Part shown: piece after piece, positions 1 to 7,611 of the stretch
Position numbering within the stretch: the stretch's first letter is position 1
Layout: each line of letters opens with the position of its first letter
Source: an uncultured Clostridia bacterium
GTDB taxonomy: Bacteria; Bacillota; Clostridia; Oscillospirales; Acutalibacteraceae
Direction: 5' to 3'
Assembly (NCBI GenBank): GCA_937884975.1
Contig: CAKZZS010000011.1
Coordinates: forward strand, 1-30,723
Length of the DNA stretch: 30,723 nt
The notes under the pieces: generated by a model
The model's database searches: none
Seen by the model: the letters and a program-made list of their open reading frames with translations, nothing else
What the model was told of the DNA's origin: nothing
Program-made: the position numbers and the translations under genes

Positions 1-1
1 C

Positions 2-358
2 GATCCAAACCTTCCTGCTCCTAACGGCGTTCTGAAGATGGGCGTTGATACCTCTTGGCCTCCTTTAGCTTATATTAAAGATAATCGGGTTGTAGGCTAT
101 GATGTTGATATTGCCGTAAGATTTTGCGAGGCTCACGGTTACGGGCTTGAAGTTTTTCCGACCAGCGTATCTGGAATGATTGCGGCTGTACAAACGGGAA
201 AATGCGATTTTTCTCAATCTATGAATTTCACTGAGGAACGTGCGCAAGTTTCTCTCTTTTCATCAACTCCTTCAGCTCATGCAGGAAATGTTATTGTAGT
301 TTTGAAAGACGAAAATTCTAAGGCTTCTGCTTTCCAAGATTTATTTGGCAAAAAAATA
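2..358 (+). CDS. ABC-transporter substrate-binding protein (SBP_bac_3 type), partial and interrupted
   Basis: The frame is open from base 2 (no start in the window; the ATG at 38 is internal) and encodes a periplasmic-binding-protein-like segment. It shows the 'VDTSWPPLAYI' and 'GYDVDIAVRF' pattern of polar amino-acid binding proteins, then 'GKCDFSQSMNFTEERAQ', which matches the usual '.g..D.i...t.t.eR...' motif. In Gram-positive bacteria such proteins are lipid-anchored and feed an ABC permease. Similarity stops at about 'LFGKKI' (base 358), roughly 40% of the way through a normal family member. The frame stays open to 727 but there overlaps the zinc-ribbon gene at 463 and no longer resembles the family. 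This is bacterial rather than phage content, so it is host flank, captured DNA or one half of a chimera. The family is confident; the exact end is not. Confidence 0.8.
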
Positions 359-440
359 CCGCTCAACCACTTAGGGTTCCGGCTGGGCGGTTATGCAGAA
401 GAGGACGTAAAATCGTACTTGTCTGCTCCAATAATAATTA
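356..440 (+). other. Junction between bacterial transporter gene and phage-like sequence
   Basis: After the A7 run at 350-356 the frame reads 'PLNHLGFRLGGYAEEDVKSY', which does not continue a substrate-binding protein but does look protein-like. 'LGFRL' resembles the C-terminal end of formylglycine-generating-enzyme or lectin-fold proteins, so this may be the tail of a different gene fused in frame; that is weak inference. No integrase or obvious att core is seen here. Confidence 0.35.
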
Positions 441-462
441 TATTTGAAAGGAAGTTGATTAT

Positions 463-1047
463 ATGGCTCAGTCGCTTGAATACAAGAGGCAGTACAATAA
501 AGAGTGCTATCACTATTACAAAAGTATTGGTATATGTGTCCATTGTCATAAACAGAAAGCTGAAAAAGGCAAAGTTCTTTGTGGGGATTGTGCATATAAA
601 GACTCCGAACGCGGAGAGAAATATCGTATGTCTGTATCAAAAGAACAGAAACGCAAAACACAAGACCGTAATAATGAACGGAACAGACGTGTTCGTGAAG
701 AACGCAGGCAAAATGGATTATGTGTAAAATGCGGTCATAAACTCCCTGATAATACATATAAGACTTGTTGGGAGTGCAGGCGTAAATCTCAGAAATATCA
801 AAGATCGAAGCGTGAAGAAAAGGGCTCTATTTCAAAAGAGATGAGATACAGTGGTCTTTACTGTATTCGCTGCTGTAAACCTATCAAGCCTAATCCAAGT
901 AGATTATGTCCTGATTGCTATAAAGCTAATGTAAAAAAGGCAGAGTTAATGAGACAATCTTCTAAATGGCGTGAGAATATAGATAACGGTTATTTCAGAC
1001 AACAGAATAATTTGGTGTTTGAAAAGAGAGATGGCGCGACAGTATGA
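463..1047 (+). CDS. Triple zinc-ribbon protein (194 aa), phage accessory
   Basis: Very basic, cysteine-rich cytoplasmic protein. Three similar modules each hold two C-x2-C knuckles: 'GICVHCHKQ...LCGDC', 'GLCVKCGHK...TCWEC' and 'YCIRCCKPI...LCPDC'. Lys/Arg-rich helices separate them, including a long charged stretch near residues 50-85. This suggests zinc-dependent nucleic-acid binding; no catalytic motif is seen. The start has GGAAG upstream. The end overlaps the next gene by four bases (ATGA), so the two are probably translationally coupled. A clear paralogue lies at 21628-22314, also just upstream of methyltransferase-related genes. The function is not known. Confidence 0.8.
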   Translation: MAQSLEYKRQYNKECYHYYKSIGICVHCHKQKAEKGKVLCGDCAYKDSERGEKYRMSVSKEQKRKTQDRNNERNRRVREERRQNGLCVKCGHKLPDNTYKTCWECRRKSQKYQRSKREEKGSISKEMRYSGLYCIRCCKPIKPNPSRLCPDCYKANVKKAELMRQSSKWRENIDNGYFRQQNNLVFEKRDGATV

Positions 1048-1415
1048 ATGACTTTTTCAAACAGGATTTTTGCGAACAATGTGATTTTGTTAAGGCTCAT
1101 ACAAATCTTAATACAAGTATATCTCAATTCGATTGTTCTCCTCACGTTGGTAAATGTACAGCAAGAACCATATATGCTGTCAGGATAGAAGAATACCCAG
1201 TAAACAGACACATTGGTTTTACAATCGCGAAAATCAAGCGTCACTGGCAAGAGGGTATGTTACCCAAAGATAGTCAAATTGAGAGTTTGGGAAATAAGCA
1301 CTATACTTATTACCGTGACACTTATGAAGAAGCAGACGAAATCGTAAATGGCTTCGCAAATGCGTTACGGAATAAATACAGTATGAGTTTCGCAGACAGC
1401 GAAATGCTGAAATGA
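1044..1415 (+). CDS. Conserved phage hypothetical protein (123 aa)
   Basis: Starts in an ATGA overlap with the zinc-ribbon gene and ends 13 bases before the first start of the interrupted methyltransferase gene. The N-terminus has 'FCEQCDF' and two further cysteines, suggesting a small metal site. The middle contains 'HIGFTIAKIKRHWQEGMLP' and the C-terminus is mostly helical. No signal peptide or membrane segment is visible. I recognise it only as a type of protein found in clostridial phages. Its position between a zinc-ribbon protein and a methyltransferase suggests an accessory role in the same unit, which is inference. Confidence 0.7.
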   Translation: MNDFFKQDFCEQCDFVKAHTNLNTSISQFDCSPHVGKCTARTIYAVRIEEYPVNRHIGFTIAKIKRHWQEGMLPKDSQIESLGNKHYTYYRDTYEEADEIVNGFANALRNKYSMSFADSEMLK

Positions 1416-1512
1416 AGAGGTGATAATTTTGCAATATCAAGGTGGTAAAAGTAGAATTTGTAAACCAATAGCGGAGGTGATAAGTAATGCGTTATCAAGG
1501 CGGGAAATCCCG
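1416..1512 (+). repeat. Tandem diverged duplication of RBS, start codon and methyltransferase N-terminus
   Basis: Copy 1 is RBS GAGGTGATAA (about 1417-1426), TTG start at 1429, then codons for 'QYQGGKSRICKPIAEVIS'. Copy 2 is RBS GAGGTGATAA (about 1475-1484), ATG start at 1487, then codons for 'RYQGGKSRIAKDIAMVIS'. The copies are about 58 bases apart and differ by an indel, so they lie in different frames (TTG in frame 1, ATG in frame 2, taking position mod 3). The second copy sits inside the first copy's reading frame. Both frames run into the (AG)13 tract. Confidence 0.85.
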
Positions 1513-2198
1513 AATAGCGAAGGATATAGCAATGGTAATTTCTCAGAGAGAGAGAGAGAGAGAGAGAGAGTAATAAGACTTTCGTAAGTTTATTTTGTGG
1601 CTCTTGTGCTGTTGAAGCCAAAGTTACAGGGTACAATAGGATAATTTGTAATGATAATCACGAATACCTGATTGCTCTACTCAAAGCAGTTCAACAGGGA
1701 TATGAATTGCCTGAACACATATCCGAGGAACAGTACAAATATATAAAAGAACATAAAAACGAGGATAAGGCTCTTGCAGGATTTGTTGGCTTCGGTTGTA
1801 GTTTTGGTGGAAAGTGGTTTGGTGGCTATGCAAGGAATAAAACGGGAACAAATTATGCTGACCAAAGCAAGAGGAGCTTACTTAAAGATATGGTGAACTT
1901 AACTACTGCTGAATTTGTTTGTCAAGATTATAAAGATGTTATCATTCCAAAAGGCTCGGTAGTTTATGCCGATCCACCTTATGAGAATACAACCACATAT
2001 CAAAATAGAAAATTTAATTCCGCAGAGTTTTGGGACTATATGCGTGAATTATCAAAGGATAATACAGTTTACATATCTGAACAAGTAGCACCTGACGATT
2101 TCACTTGCGTCTGGGAGAAACCTTTTACAAGGACGCTCGATAGAAACAAAGAAAATCAGTTTAAGGTAGTTGAAAAGCTATTTGCCATTACCCAATGA
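1429..2198 (+). pseudogene. D12-class (Dam-like) DNA adenine methyltransferase, out of frame at (AG)13; likely phase-variable
   Basis: Predicted N6-adenine DNA methyltransferase using S-adenosylmethionine. The N-terminal GGKSRI motif is encoded twice (starts 1429 and 1487). The body, in frame 0 from about 1569, has 'TFVSLFCGSCAVEAK' (motif I), 'GFGCSFGGKWFGGYAR', and 'YADPPYENTT' with catalytic DPPY at 1971-1982. As sequenced, frame 1 from 1429 stops at 1585 and frame 2 from 1487 stops at 1571, so no full product is made. With 12 (or 15) AG units the 1429 start gives a 255-aa enzyme; with 14 (or 11) the 1487 start gives 237 aa. The repeat encodes Arg-Glu repeats between motifs, a tolerant linker. 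The catalytic core shows no damage, which favours a switchable gene over a dead one. The body is related to the gene at 24888. Confidence 0.85.
1545..1570 (+). repeat. (AG)13 dinucleotide microsatellite inside methyltransferase gene
   Basis: Thirteen uninterrupted AG units follow TCTC and precede TAATAAG. Dinucleotide tracts of this length are prone to slipped-strand mispairing, and a one-unit change shifts the frame by two bases. It lies between the duplicated N-terminal segments and the shared catalytic body. Confidence 0.97.
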
Positions 2199-2234
2199 AT
2201 GGTGAATTTTAATAGGTTCATAGAAAGGAGTTAT

Positions 2235-2501
2235 ATGTTCGTTGATTTTAGAAAAGTCTTTGCTCCAACAGAAGAAGAAAAGCGACAACAAAGAGAGACT
2301 TTACAAAATTTATATAAACAGTTAATAAAAAATCAGGCTTGCTCTACTTGCGTTAATTGTAGGTTTGAAAAGGCGTATGAACACGGAAATTCATTTGATG
2401 AAACGTATTGTAATATTACGGGCGTGTTACAAATTTATAATGGCAAGTATAGAAAATGTGATAATTATGTTTATGATGGAAAAGAATTAAATTTGGATTG
2501 A
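2235..2501 (+). CDS. Small cysteine-rich phage hypothetical protein (88 aa)
   Basis: The ATG at 2235 is preceded by AAAGGAG at a good distance, so it is preferred over an in-frame upstream GTG at 2199 that directly abuts the previous stop. The protein begins with a charged helix ('EEEKRQQRETLQNLYKQ') followed by 'CSTCVNC' and two more cysteines ('YCNI', 'KCDNY'), a likely zinc-binding cluster. No enzyme motif is seen. It follows the interrupted methyltransferase by 36 bases. Function unknown. Confidence 0.65.
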   Translation: MFVDFRKVFAPTEEEKRQQRETLQNLYKQLIKNQACSTCVNCRFEKAYEHGNSFDETYCNITGVLQIYNGKYRKCDNYVYDGKELNLD

Positions 2502-2556
2502 AGAATAAAGCGTGATTGAATATCCGTTTTATTGGGTGCGAAAGGAGTAAAAAAAT

Positions 2557-2913
2557 ATGGAAATATTAAACGCACAGATTATAAATGTATCAATAACAAT
2601 GGCAGATCACGGTTGCCTAACTTTTTATATAACTATTAAAGGCGGAGCATTAGGTGGCTCAATTGGTGGATATTGTATCGGTCATGGGTATTTAGGGGCT
2701 GATACATTTGAAGTTAAACACGGCGATGGACTTGAAGCTATGATGAGAATTATGGACGTTGTTGGTGTAAGTCGTTGGGAAGACCTCAAAGGTAAGTATA
2801 TTAGATTTGAGTATAACGGTTTAGACTCAACGGTCAAAAAGATAGGTAATATCATAGAAGATAAGTGGTTTGACATTGATAAGTTTTTCAAAGAGAAGCA
2901 GAAAGACAGATAA
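2557..2913 (+). CDS. Conserved phage hypothetical protein (118 aa)
   Basis: Start chosen by AAAGGAG about ten bases upstream. It has a glycine-rich core ('GGALGGSIGGYCIGHGYLG') followed by 'GLEAMMRIMDVVGVSRWEDL' and 'GKYIRFEY', a layout I recall from many clostridial phage hypothetical proteins. The predicted fold is mostly beta with one helix, and it is soluble. No catalytic residues can be assigned. It lies in the run of small accessory genes ahead of the RNA ligase. Confidence 0.75.
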   Translation: MEILNAQIINVSITMADHGCLTFYITIKGGALGGSIGGYCIGHGYLGADTFEVKHGDGLEAMMRIMDVVGVSRWEDLKGKYIRFEYNGLDSTVKKIGNIIEDKWFDIDKFFKEKQKDR

Positions 2914-2933
2914 TAGTTGAGAGGTGAATCATA

Positions 2934-3119
2934 ATGTACGAACCCAATTACGAACCGCCATATCTCGCCCTTGTTGTAATTACGTTCATTATGATATGTC
3001 GTGGTTATGTGACATACAAGGACTGTCAGTTGCGCAGCTTGTATGGTAATGGATATGAGAATATGACAAGAGTGGTTGATGAAGTAAGAGAAAATAAGTC
3101 AATTAAATTTTTGTTTTAA
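2934..3119 (+). CDS. Small single-pass membrane protein (61 aa)
   Basis: ATG preceded by GAGAGGTG. After a short Pro/Tyr-rich N-terminus there is one hydrophobic segment, 'LALVVITFIMIC', at about residues 11-22, then a charged C-terminus. It is likely a single membrane-spanning peptide. It ends immediately before the next gene's RBS. Function unknown; it could be a small phage membrane effector, but nothing in the sequence proves that. Confidence 0.55.
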   Translation: MYEPNYEPPYLALVVITFIMICRGYVTYKDCQLRSLYGNGYENMTRVVDEVRENKSIKFLF

Positions 3120-3134
3120 GTGGAGGTAAATAAT

Positions 3135-3656
3135 ATGGCTACTGTTTATATCGTTACAGCAGGAGAATATTCTGATTATCGTATTGAAGCGGTATTTCTT
3201 AATGAAGAAAAGGGTAAAAAATATTGTTCTATAAAAAACAGAAAGAACAGTTATACGGATTATCGCGTTGAGACTTACGATACTTGTGATAATGATATTA
3301 GTTTTCAGAATGATCGTATTTGTTACAATGATAAAACGTATCATACGGATACATACATCGACTATGAATATGTTTGTGGAAGCAGAGAGCCTAAGATAAG
3401 CGTTAATAATTATACTCTTGATGATGAAGAACGTGAAAAATCTTTGTGTGAATGTTTTAACTGTTCTTGTGAAAATCATAGGTTTTACGGAAGAAGAATA
3501 TTTACTGGTGTACTTGATGATAATGTCGTAAATAAGTACAAAAAATACTGTTATGATAGAATGGCATATTGTAAATCACTTTTATTAGAAGGGTTTTCAG
3601 ATCGTGAAATAACAGCATTTCTTAAAAAGGGTTACAAGGAGAGTGATAATGAATGA
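3135..3656 (+). CDS. Phage hypothetical protein (173 aa), 'VYIVTAGEYSDY' type
   Basis: ATG at 3135 with TGGAGGT upstream. It begins 'MATVYIVTAGEYSDYRIEAVF', an opening I recognise from small phage proteins that track external variables, but with no known activity. The middle is rich in Asp and Tyr. The C-terminal half has a cysteine group ('CECFNCSC') and helices ('YCKSLLLEGFSDREITAFL'). The stop overlaps the RNA ligase start (ATGA at 3653), so the two are probably co-translated. Confidence 0.7.
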   Translation: MATVYIVTAGEYSDYRIEAVFLNEEKGKKYCSIKNRKNSYTDYRVETYDTCDNDISFQNDRICYNDKTYHTDTYIDYEYVCGSREPKISVNNYTLDDEEREKSLCECFNCSCENHRFYGRRIFTGVLDDNVVNKYKKYCYDRMAYCKSLLLEGFSDREITAFLKKGYKESDNE

Positions 3657-4747
3657 GCGATAGAGCATTAGCACATATCGAGAAAATTGAATGGCTAAAT
3701 CCAATTGAGGGTAAGGATAGAATAGTTCTTGCGGGAGTTCTCGGTTGGACAGTCATAGTACAAAAGTCAGATTATCAGGTAGGTGATAAGGTAGTCTTTT
3801 GTGAAATAGATTCTGTATTTCCGAGTGACAGACCTGAGTTCGCTTTTCTTGAAAAGAAGAAGTATCGTATTAAAACAATGAAAATGAGCGGAGTTTTAAG
3901 TCAGGGTATCTGTTTCCCGTTATCTATCCTGCCCGAAGGTGACTACGAGATAGGTCAAGACGTAACCGATCTTATGGGGATTACACAATACGAGCCTACT
4001 ATGGATAAGGAAGATACATCTATCAAGGAAGTCGCACCTAAAAAGACTTATCCTCGGTGGCTTATGGCAATACCCTTTATCCGTAAGTTGCTTACAAAGA
4101 ATAAGAAAGAGTATAAGGGCTTCCCACGTTTTGTAAGTAAGACCGACGAAACGAGAATACAAAACGCTCCATACTATCTTAATATGGATTGCAAGTGGGT
4201 AGCGACTGAAAAGGTTGACGGTCAATCAGGAACATTTACACTTGAAAGAATTAAGGGTAGGTTCCCGTGGAGTAAGGACAAGTTTGATTTTGCCGTATGT
4301 TCTCGAAATCTACGTAAGTACATTCCTGATGATTCATCGTTTTGGTCTGTTGCAAAGAAATATGATATTGAGAATATCCTTCACAGACTGATAGGCGATT
4401 ATCAGTGGGTTTGCATACAGGGCGAGTGCATAGCTCCTAATGTACAGGGTAATAAGTACAAGGTTACTGAACCCTATTTGTATTGTTTCAATCTGATTTA
4501 TCCAACTGGCAGACTTGGCTCTGTAAAGGCAAAGGAAATTCTCGGTGAGTTTGGACTGAAATTTGTACCGATCATAAACGAAGCTGCTGATATAAAAGGT
4601 ATGAGCGTGGCAGAAGTTCTTGAATATGCGACAGATAAGAGTGAACTTTATGATACTCTCCGCGAAGGTATAGTGTTCAGAAGTTTTGACGGCAAGCAAA
4701 GTTTCAAGGCTGTTAGTCCTGAATTTCTTATTAAGTATAACGAGTGA
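3653..4747 (+). CDS. RNA ligase, DRB0094/Rnl5-like (364 aa)
   Basis: Predicted ATP-dependent RNA ligase sealing 3'-OH/5'-PO4 nicks through a covalent lysyl-AMP. The N-terminus (about 1-110) looks like the OB-fold domain typical of the Deinococcus Rnl (DRB0094) group. The nucleotidyltransferase core follows: motif I K187-V-D-G-Q-S-G, 'CIQGECIAPN' as the central Glu motif, 'EGIVFRS' as motif IV near residue 345, and a closing lysine in 'SFKAVSPEF'. Length fits the family. It starts in an ATGA overlap with the preceding gene. By analogy with other phage ligases it could repair nicked tRNA or other RNA after host defence cleavage; the target cannot be read from sequence. Confidence 0.88.
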   Translation: MSDRALAHIEKIEWLNPIEGKDRIVLAGVLGWTVIVQKSDYQVGDKVVFCEIDSVFPSDRPEFAFLEKKKYRIKTMKMSGVLSQGICFPLSILPEGDYEIGQDVTDLMGITQYEPTMDKEDTSIKEVAPKKTYPRWLMAIPFIRKLLTKNKKEYKGFPRFVSKTDETRIQNAPYYLNMDCKWVATEKVDGQSGTFTLERIKGRFPWSKDKFDFAVCSRNLRKYIPDDSSFWSVAKKYDIENILHRLIGDYQWVCIQGECIAPNVQGNKYKVTEPYLYCFNLIYPTGRLGSVKAKEILGEFGLKFVPIINEAADIKGMSVAEVLEYATDKSELYDTLREGIVFRSFDGKQSFKAVSPEFLIKYNE

Positions 4748-4756
4748 GGTGGTGAT

Positions 4757-5140
4757 ATGAGATGTGAAATTTGCGGGAAAGAGATAGAGAAGAGTATGTA
4801 TGGCAACGCTATCTTGTGTAGCAGAGAATGTTTTTACGACCATTTTTGGCTTGAAAAGTGTAAGGCACAAGAAGCAAACCCGTATGAATACGCGATTATG
4901 GATGGTGAGAGCTATCACTTTAATAGGAATAAACCGATAGTTCCTGATAATGACTTTGACTTTTTAGGATTTGGTGGACACAGGTTCACTATTAGATACG
5001 ATAATGGTGATACATATACAACGAATAATCTATGAAATCAAGGCAAAATACCTGAAAAGTTTAGAGACAGATTAAAAGATAATGCGGTGTTTGTCTATGA
5101 CAGAATAGACATAGACCAAAGTAATCAACCTCTTTTTTAA
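4757..5140 (+). pseudogene. Zinc-ribbon phage protein with in-frame TGA at 5033
   Basis: ATG with GAGGTGGTG upstream, just after the RNA ligase. The N-terminus has 'CEICGKEIE...LCSRECFYDHF', a four-cysteine zinc knuckle followed by 'FGGHRFTIRYDNGDTY'. The frame hits TGA at 5033 after 92 residues but continues open and convincing for 35 codons ('NQGKIPEKFRDRLKDNAVF') to TAA at 5138. From memory of this family, a Trp is expected where the TGA lies ('NLW.QG.IPE.FRDRL'). The gene is thus either truncated by a TGG-to-TGA change or read through. The 92-residue form keeps the zinc knuckle. Confidence 0.7.
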
Positions 5141-5144
5141 GAGG
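5129..5144 (+). terminator. Possible weak hairpin terminator
   Basis: CCTCTT and AAGAGG form a six-pair stem with a four-T loop overlapping the stop of the preceding gene. Only a short T-rich stretch follows, so termination would be weak. It separates the accessory block from the replication block. Confidence 0.35.
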
Positions 5145-5255
5145 CTTTATAATAGATTTTTACCCTAATAACGGTGAAATCCCGATTAAATACAAAATCA
5201 TTTGAAGATACGTTTTAATCAGTGAAAATTAAAAAAATTGGAGGAATTTTAAACT

Positions 5256-6455
5256 ATGGCGAAGAAAGAAAAGAAGAAGCTGGAAAAGAAAAATTGGTCA
5301 AACACATTTACACTTACAGGTGAAGCCAAAATCAATGACTATACATTCAAGATTGATGAGAAGTCAGAAAAGAGCAACTGGGTCTATAACTCACTCAATC
5401 TCGGAGTGTTCTGTGGTGATAAGAACGGTACTATCTACTCTGAACTTATGGGCGGTTATGGTATCGACAGAGACAATCTGATTTATGTTCACGGCAAGAC
5501 TGAGGACGGCAAGGACGATTTTGATAATCGTTTTGAGATTGATTGGGACGACAGAAACGATGAAGAGATACTGAAAACCATTGGTGATATGTGTTTCCTT
5601 ACAGTCGCTCTTGAACTTGATACGAAAGGCAAGCCTTTTTATAAGAAGTTCCTGTCAGCTTATGACGCAATTGCTTACATAAAGGAAGTCCTTACGGACG
5701 GAATGATTATTACTGTGACAGGCACACTTAAATATTCATCTTATAACGATAATACTCAGTGCAAGAAGGAGATTTCAAGAATTACTCTTTCAAAGGCTGA
5801 TGATGTATCAAAGTATCGTGCAGTATTCACGCAGACTATGCTTCTCAACAAGGATAGCAAGGGCAAGATTGATAAGGAAACAGGCATACTTCCTATCAAT
5901 GCAAAGGTGCTTGATTATGTCAAGGAATGGAAGGGCAAGGAAGTAAAGACTTTTGTTCCGTACAATAAGACTTTTGAGTATGAAGTTGATATGACAAATC
6001 CTGAACGTACCAAGAAGGCTGTTGATAAGCTGTTTACCGTATCAAAGGGTGTAACTGAAATAACCTTTGAGGGTGAATTTATTGAGGGCGGTGCAGTAGT
6101 TACAGCTACAGAAGACGATCTCCCTGATGATGTAAAGGAACTTATCGACCTCGGTGTTTACACTCTTGAAGAAGCACTTGCAAAGTGTACTGTAAATTCT
6201 GGCAGAGAGCGCAGAATGGTAATCCGTAAGCCTCTTATCAAGATAGTTGAACTTGAAGGTGGAGAGAAAGTACCTAAGATAATGAAGACAGAAAAAAAGT
6301 ATGAGGACGAAGATCTTATTCTTGACTTTATGCTTGAAAAGGACGAACCCGAAGTTGACGATGACGATTATCCTTTCCCTGATAATGATGATGATAGTAG
6401 CGATAGCGACAGCTCCGACAGTGGAAATGATGATAGCTGGCTTAACAATCTTTAA
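5256..6455 (+). CDS. Putative single-stranded DNA-binding protein with acidic tail (399 aa)
   Basis: First gene of the replication block; ATG with GGAGG upstream. The N-terminal ~240 residues look beta-rich and OB-like ('FTLTGEAKINDYTF', 'MIITVTGTLKYSSY'). The C-terminus is a long Asp/Ser tail ending 'GNDDSWLNNL'. Acidic C-terminal tails are the hallmark of phage SSBs (T7 gp2.5, T4 gp32), where they recruit partners and block non-specific binding. The gene is followed after 17 bases by a recombinase-like ATPase, a common SSB-Sak4 arrangement. Assignment rests on tail and context; no diagnostic SSB motif is proven. The nuclease at 10691 ends with a similar tail. Confidence 0.6.
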   Translation: MAKKEKKKLEKKNWSNTFTLTGEAKINDYTFKIDEKSEKSNWVYNSLNLGVFCGDKNGTIYSELMGGYGIDRDNLIYVHGKTEDGKDDFDNRFEIDWDDRNDEEILKTIGDMCFLTVALELDTKGKPFYKKFLSAYDAIAYIKEVLTDGMIITVTGTLKYSSYNDNTQCKKEISRITLSKADDVSKYRAVFTQTMLLNKDSKGKIDKETGILPINAKVLDYVKEWKGKEVKTFVPYNKTFEYEVDMTNPERTKKAVDKLFTVSKGVTEITFEGEFIEGGAVVTATEDDLPDDVKELIDLGVYTLEEALAKCTVNSGRERRMVIRKPLIKIVELEGGEKVPKIMKTEKKYEDEDLILDFMLEKDEPEVDDDDYPFPDNDDDSSDSDSSDSGNDDSWLNNL

Positions 6456-6472
6456 TATTGGAGGCATTCGAT

Positions 6473-7588
6473 ATGGCAAGAAAATTTGGTAAAAAAAAGG
6501 ACATACTCATTGATCCGCTGGCTTATAACATCGGAATTGCAGGTCTTTCGGGTATCGGTAAGACAACACTTGTAAAGAATGTATGTGAGAAACTTGTCGG
6601 TGATGACGGTTACATAATGCTTGATATAGGTAAGGAGTCAGGACATTCCTGCTTGACAGGTATCATATCTGAGCAGGCTCCTGATTGGGACACCATTGAC
6701 GAGATTTGTGATGATATTGTTGACAACAGAACAACTGATTATAAGGACTTAAAGGTTGTAGTTTTTGATACACTCGACGAGATGTTCAAACTTGCCGAAG
6801 ATGAAGTTATTGCTCGTTGGAACAGACAGAACTCGGACAAGCTGGCAACAAGCATAAATTCAGTTGCAGGAGGTTTTGGTAGAGGTCTTGATATGGTAAT
6901 AGACCTTGTTCTTGAAAGAATATGGTCACTTAAAGAAGTCGGTCTTTCGTTTATTGTTATCGTACATACAAAAGCAAAGGATATAGAAGACCCGATTACA
7001 GGTCAGACATATCAGGTTATAACAGCTAATATGGCACAGAGATACTTTAATGCTATTAAGACTAAGTTGGATATTCTCGGTGTTGCTTACATTGACCGTA
7101 CTATCGTAACTGAAAAGCTCGGCAGAAAGGATATTAAGGGTAAAGAGATCACAAGGAATAAGGTTGCAGATGAAGCAAGAAAGGTATCTTTCAGAGCCGA
7201 TGACTACAATCTTGATTGTAAGTGCCGTTTTCCCAGTATCGTTTCTGAGATTGACCTTGACGCAGATGCTTTCATAGATGCAATAACAGATGCTATCAAG
7301 GCAGAACAGGCAAAGTCCGGTGTATCTTTTGAAAAGGCTAAGGAAACGCAGGAGAAAGCGGAAGCAGAAAATCTCAAAAAGGTAGCCGAAAAGGAAGAGA
7401 AGAACCGCGAGGAAAAGGCTCTTAATGAGCGTCTCGACAAGATAAAGAAGTTTATCAAGGATAACAAGTCCGATCTTGACAAAGTAAGACCTCTCGCTGC
7501 AAAAGCAAAGGAACTCGGTTTTGATAACCCTACTAAGGTAACTACTATCGAAGCTGCGGACGCAATTCTGGAACTCATAGATGATTAA
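6473..7588 (+). CDS. RecA-fold ATPase, Sak4-like (371 aa)
   Basis: Predicted P-loop ATPase of the phage Sak4/AAA_24 type, likely mediating single-strand annealing or recombination with the SSB upstream. Walker A is G24-L-S-G-I-G-K30-T-T; Walker B is 'VVVFD' ending at D99 with D102-E103 following; 'FIVIVHTKAKD' is the sensor-like strand. From about residue 280 the protein is a Lys/Glu-rich coiled coil, then a short helical domain ('VRPLAAKAKELGFDNPTKV'). The ATG at 6473 is preferred over the upstream in-frame TTG at 6458 because GGAGG lies at 6460-6464. The coiled-coil extension is longer than in minimal Sak4 proteins. Confidence 0.75.
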   Translation: MARKFGKKKDILIDPLAYNIGIAGLSGIGKTTLVKNVCEKLVGDDGYIMLDIGKESGHSCLTGIISEQAPDWDTIDEICDDIVDNRTTDYKDLKVVVFDTLDEMFKLAEDEVIARWNRQNSDKLATSINSVAGGFGRGLDMVIDLVLERIWSLKEVGLSFIVIVHTKAKDIEDPITGQTYQVITANMAQRYFNAIKTKLDILGVAYIDRTIVTEKLGRKDIKGKEITRNKVADEARKVSFRADDYNLDCKCRFPSIVSEIDLDADAFIDAITDAIKAEQAKSGVSFEKAKETQEKAEAENLKKVAEKEEKNREEKALNERLDKIKKFIKDNKSDLDKVRPLAAKAKELGFDNPTKVTTIEAADAILELIDD

Positions 7589-7611
7589 AACTAATGAAGG
7601 GGAATGAGATT

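Noticed and set aside
350..356. A7 run in the transporter gene as a fourth contingency tract
   Set aside because: The transporter frame is open across it, and family similarity ends because of a junction rather than a one-base shift; other frames after it give no family sequence.
5148..5153. TATAAT before the SSB-like gene as a promoter
   Set aside because: No acceptable -35 lies 16-18 bases upstream (TCAACC at the expected place), so the call would rest on one hexamer in AT-rich DNA.
6360..6440. Asp/Ser codon run at the end of the SSB-like gene as a phase-variation repeat
   Set aside because: The codons vary and are not a uniform nucleotide repeat; the frame is intact, and acidic tails are normal for this protein type.
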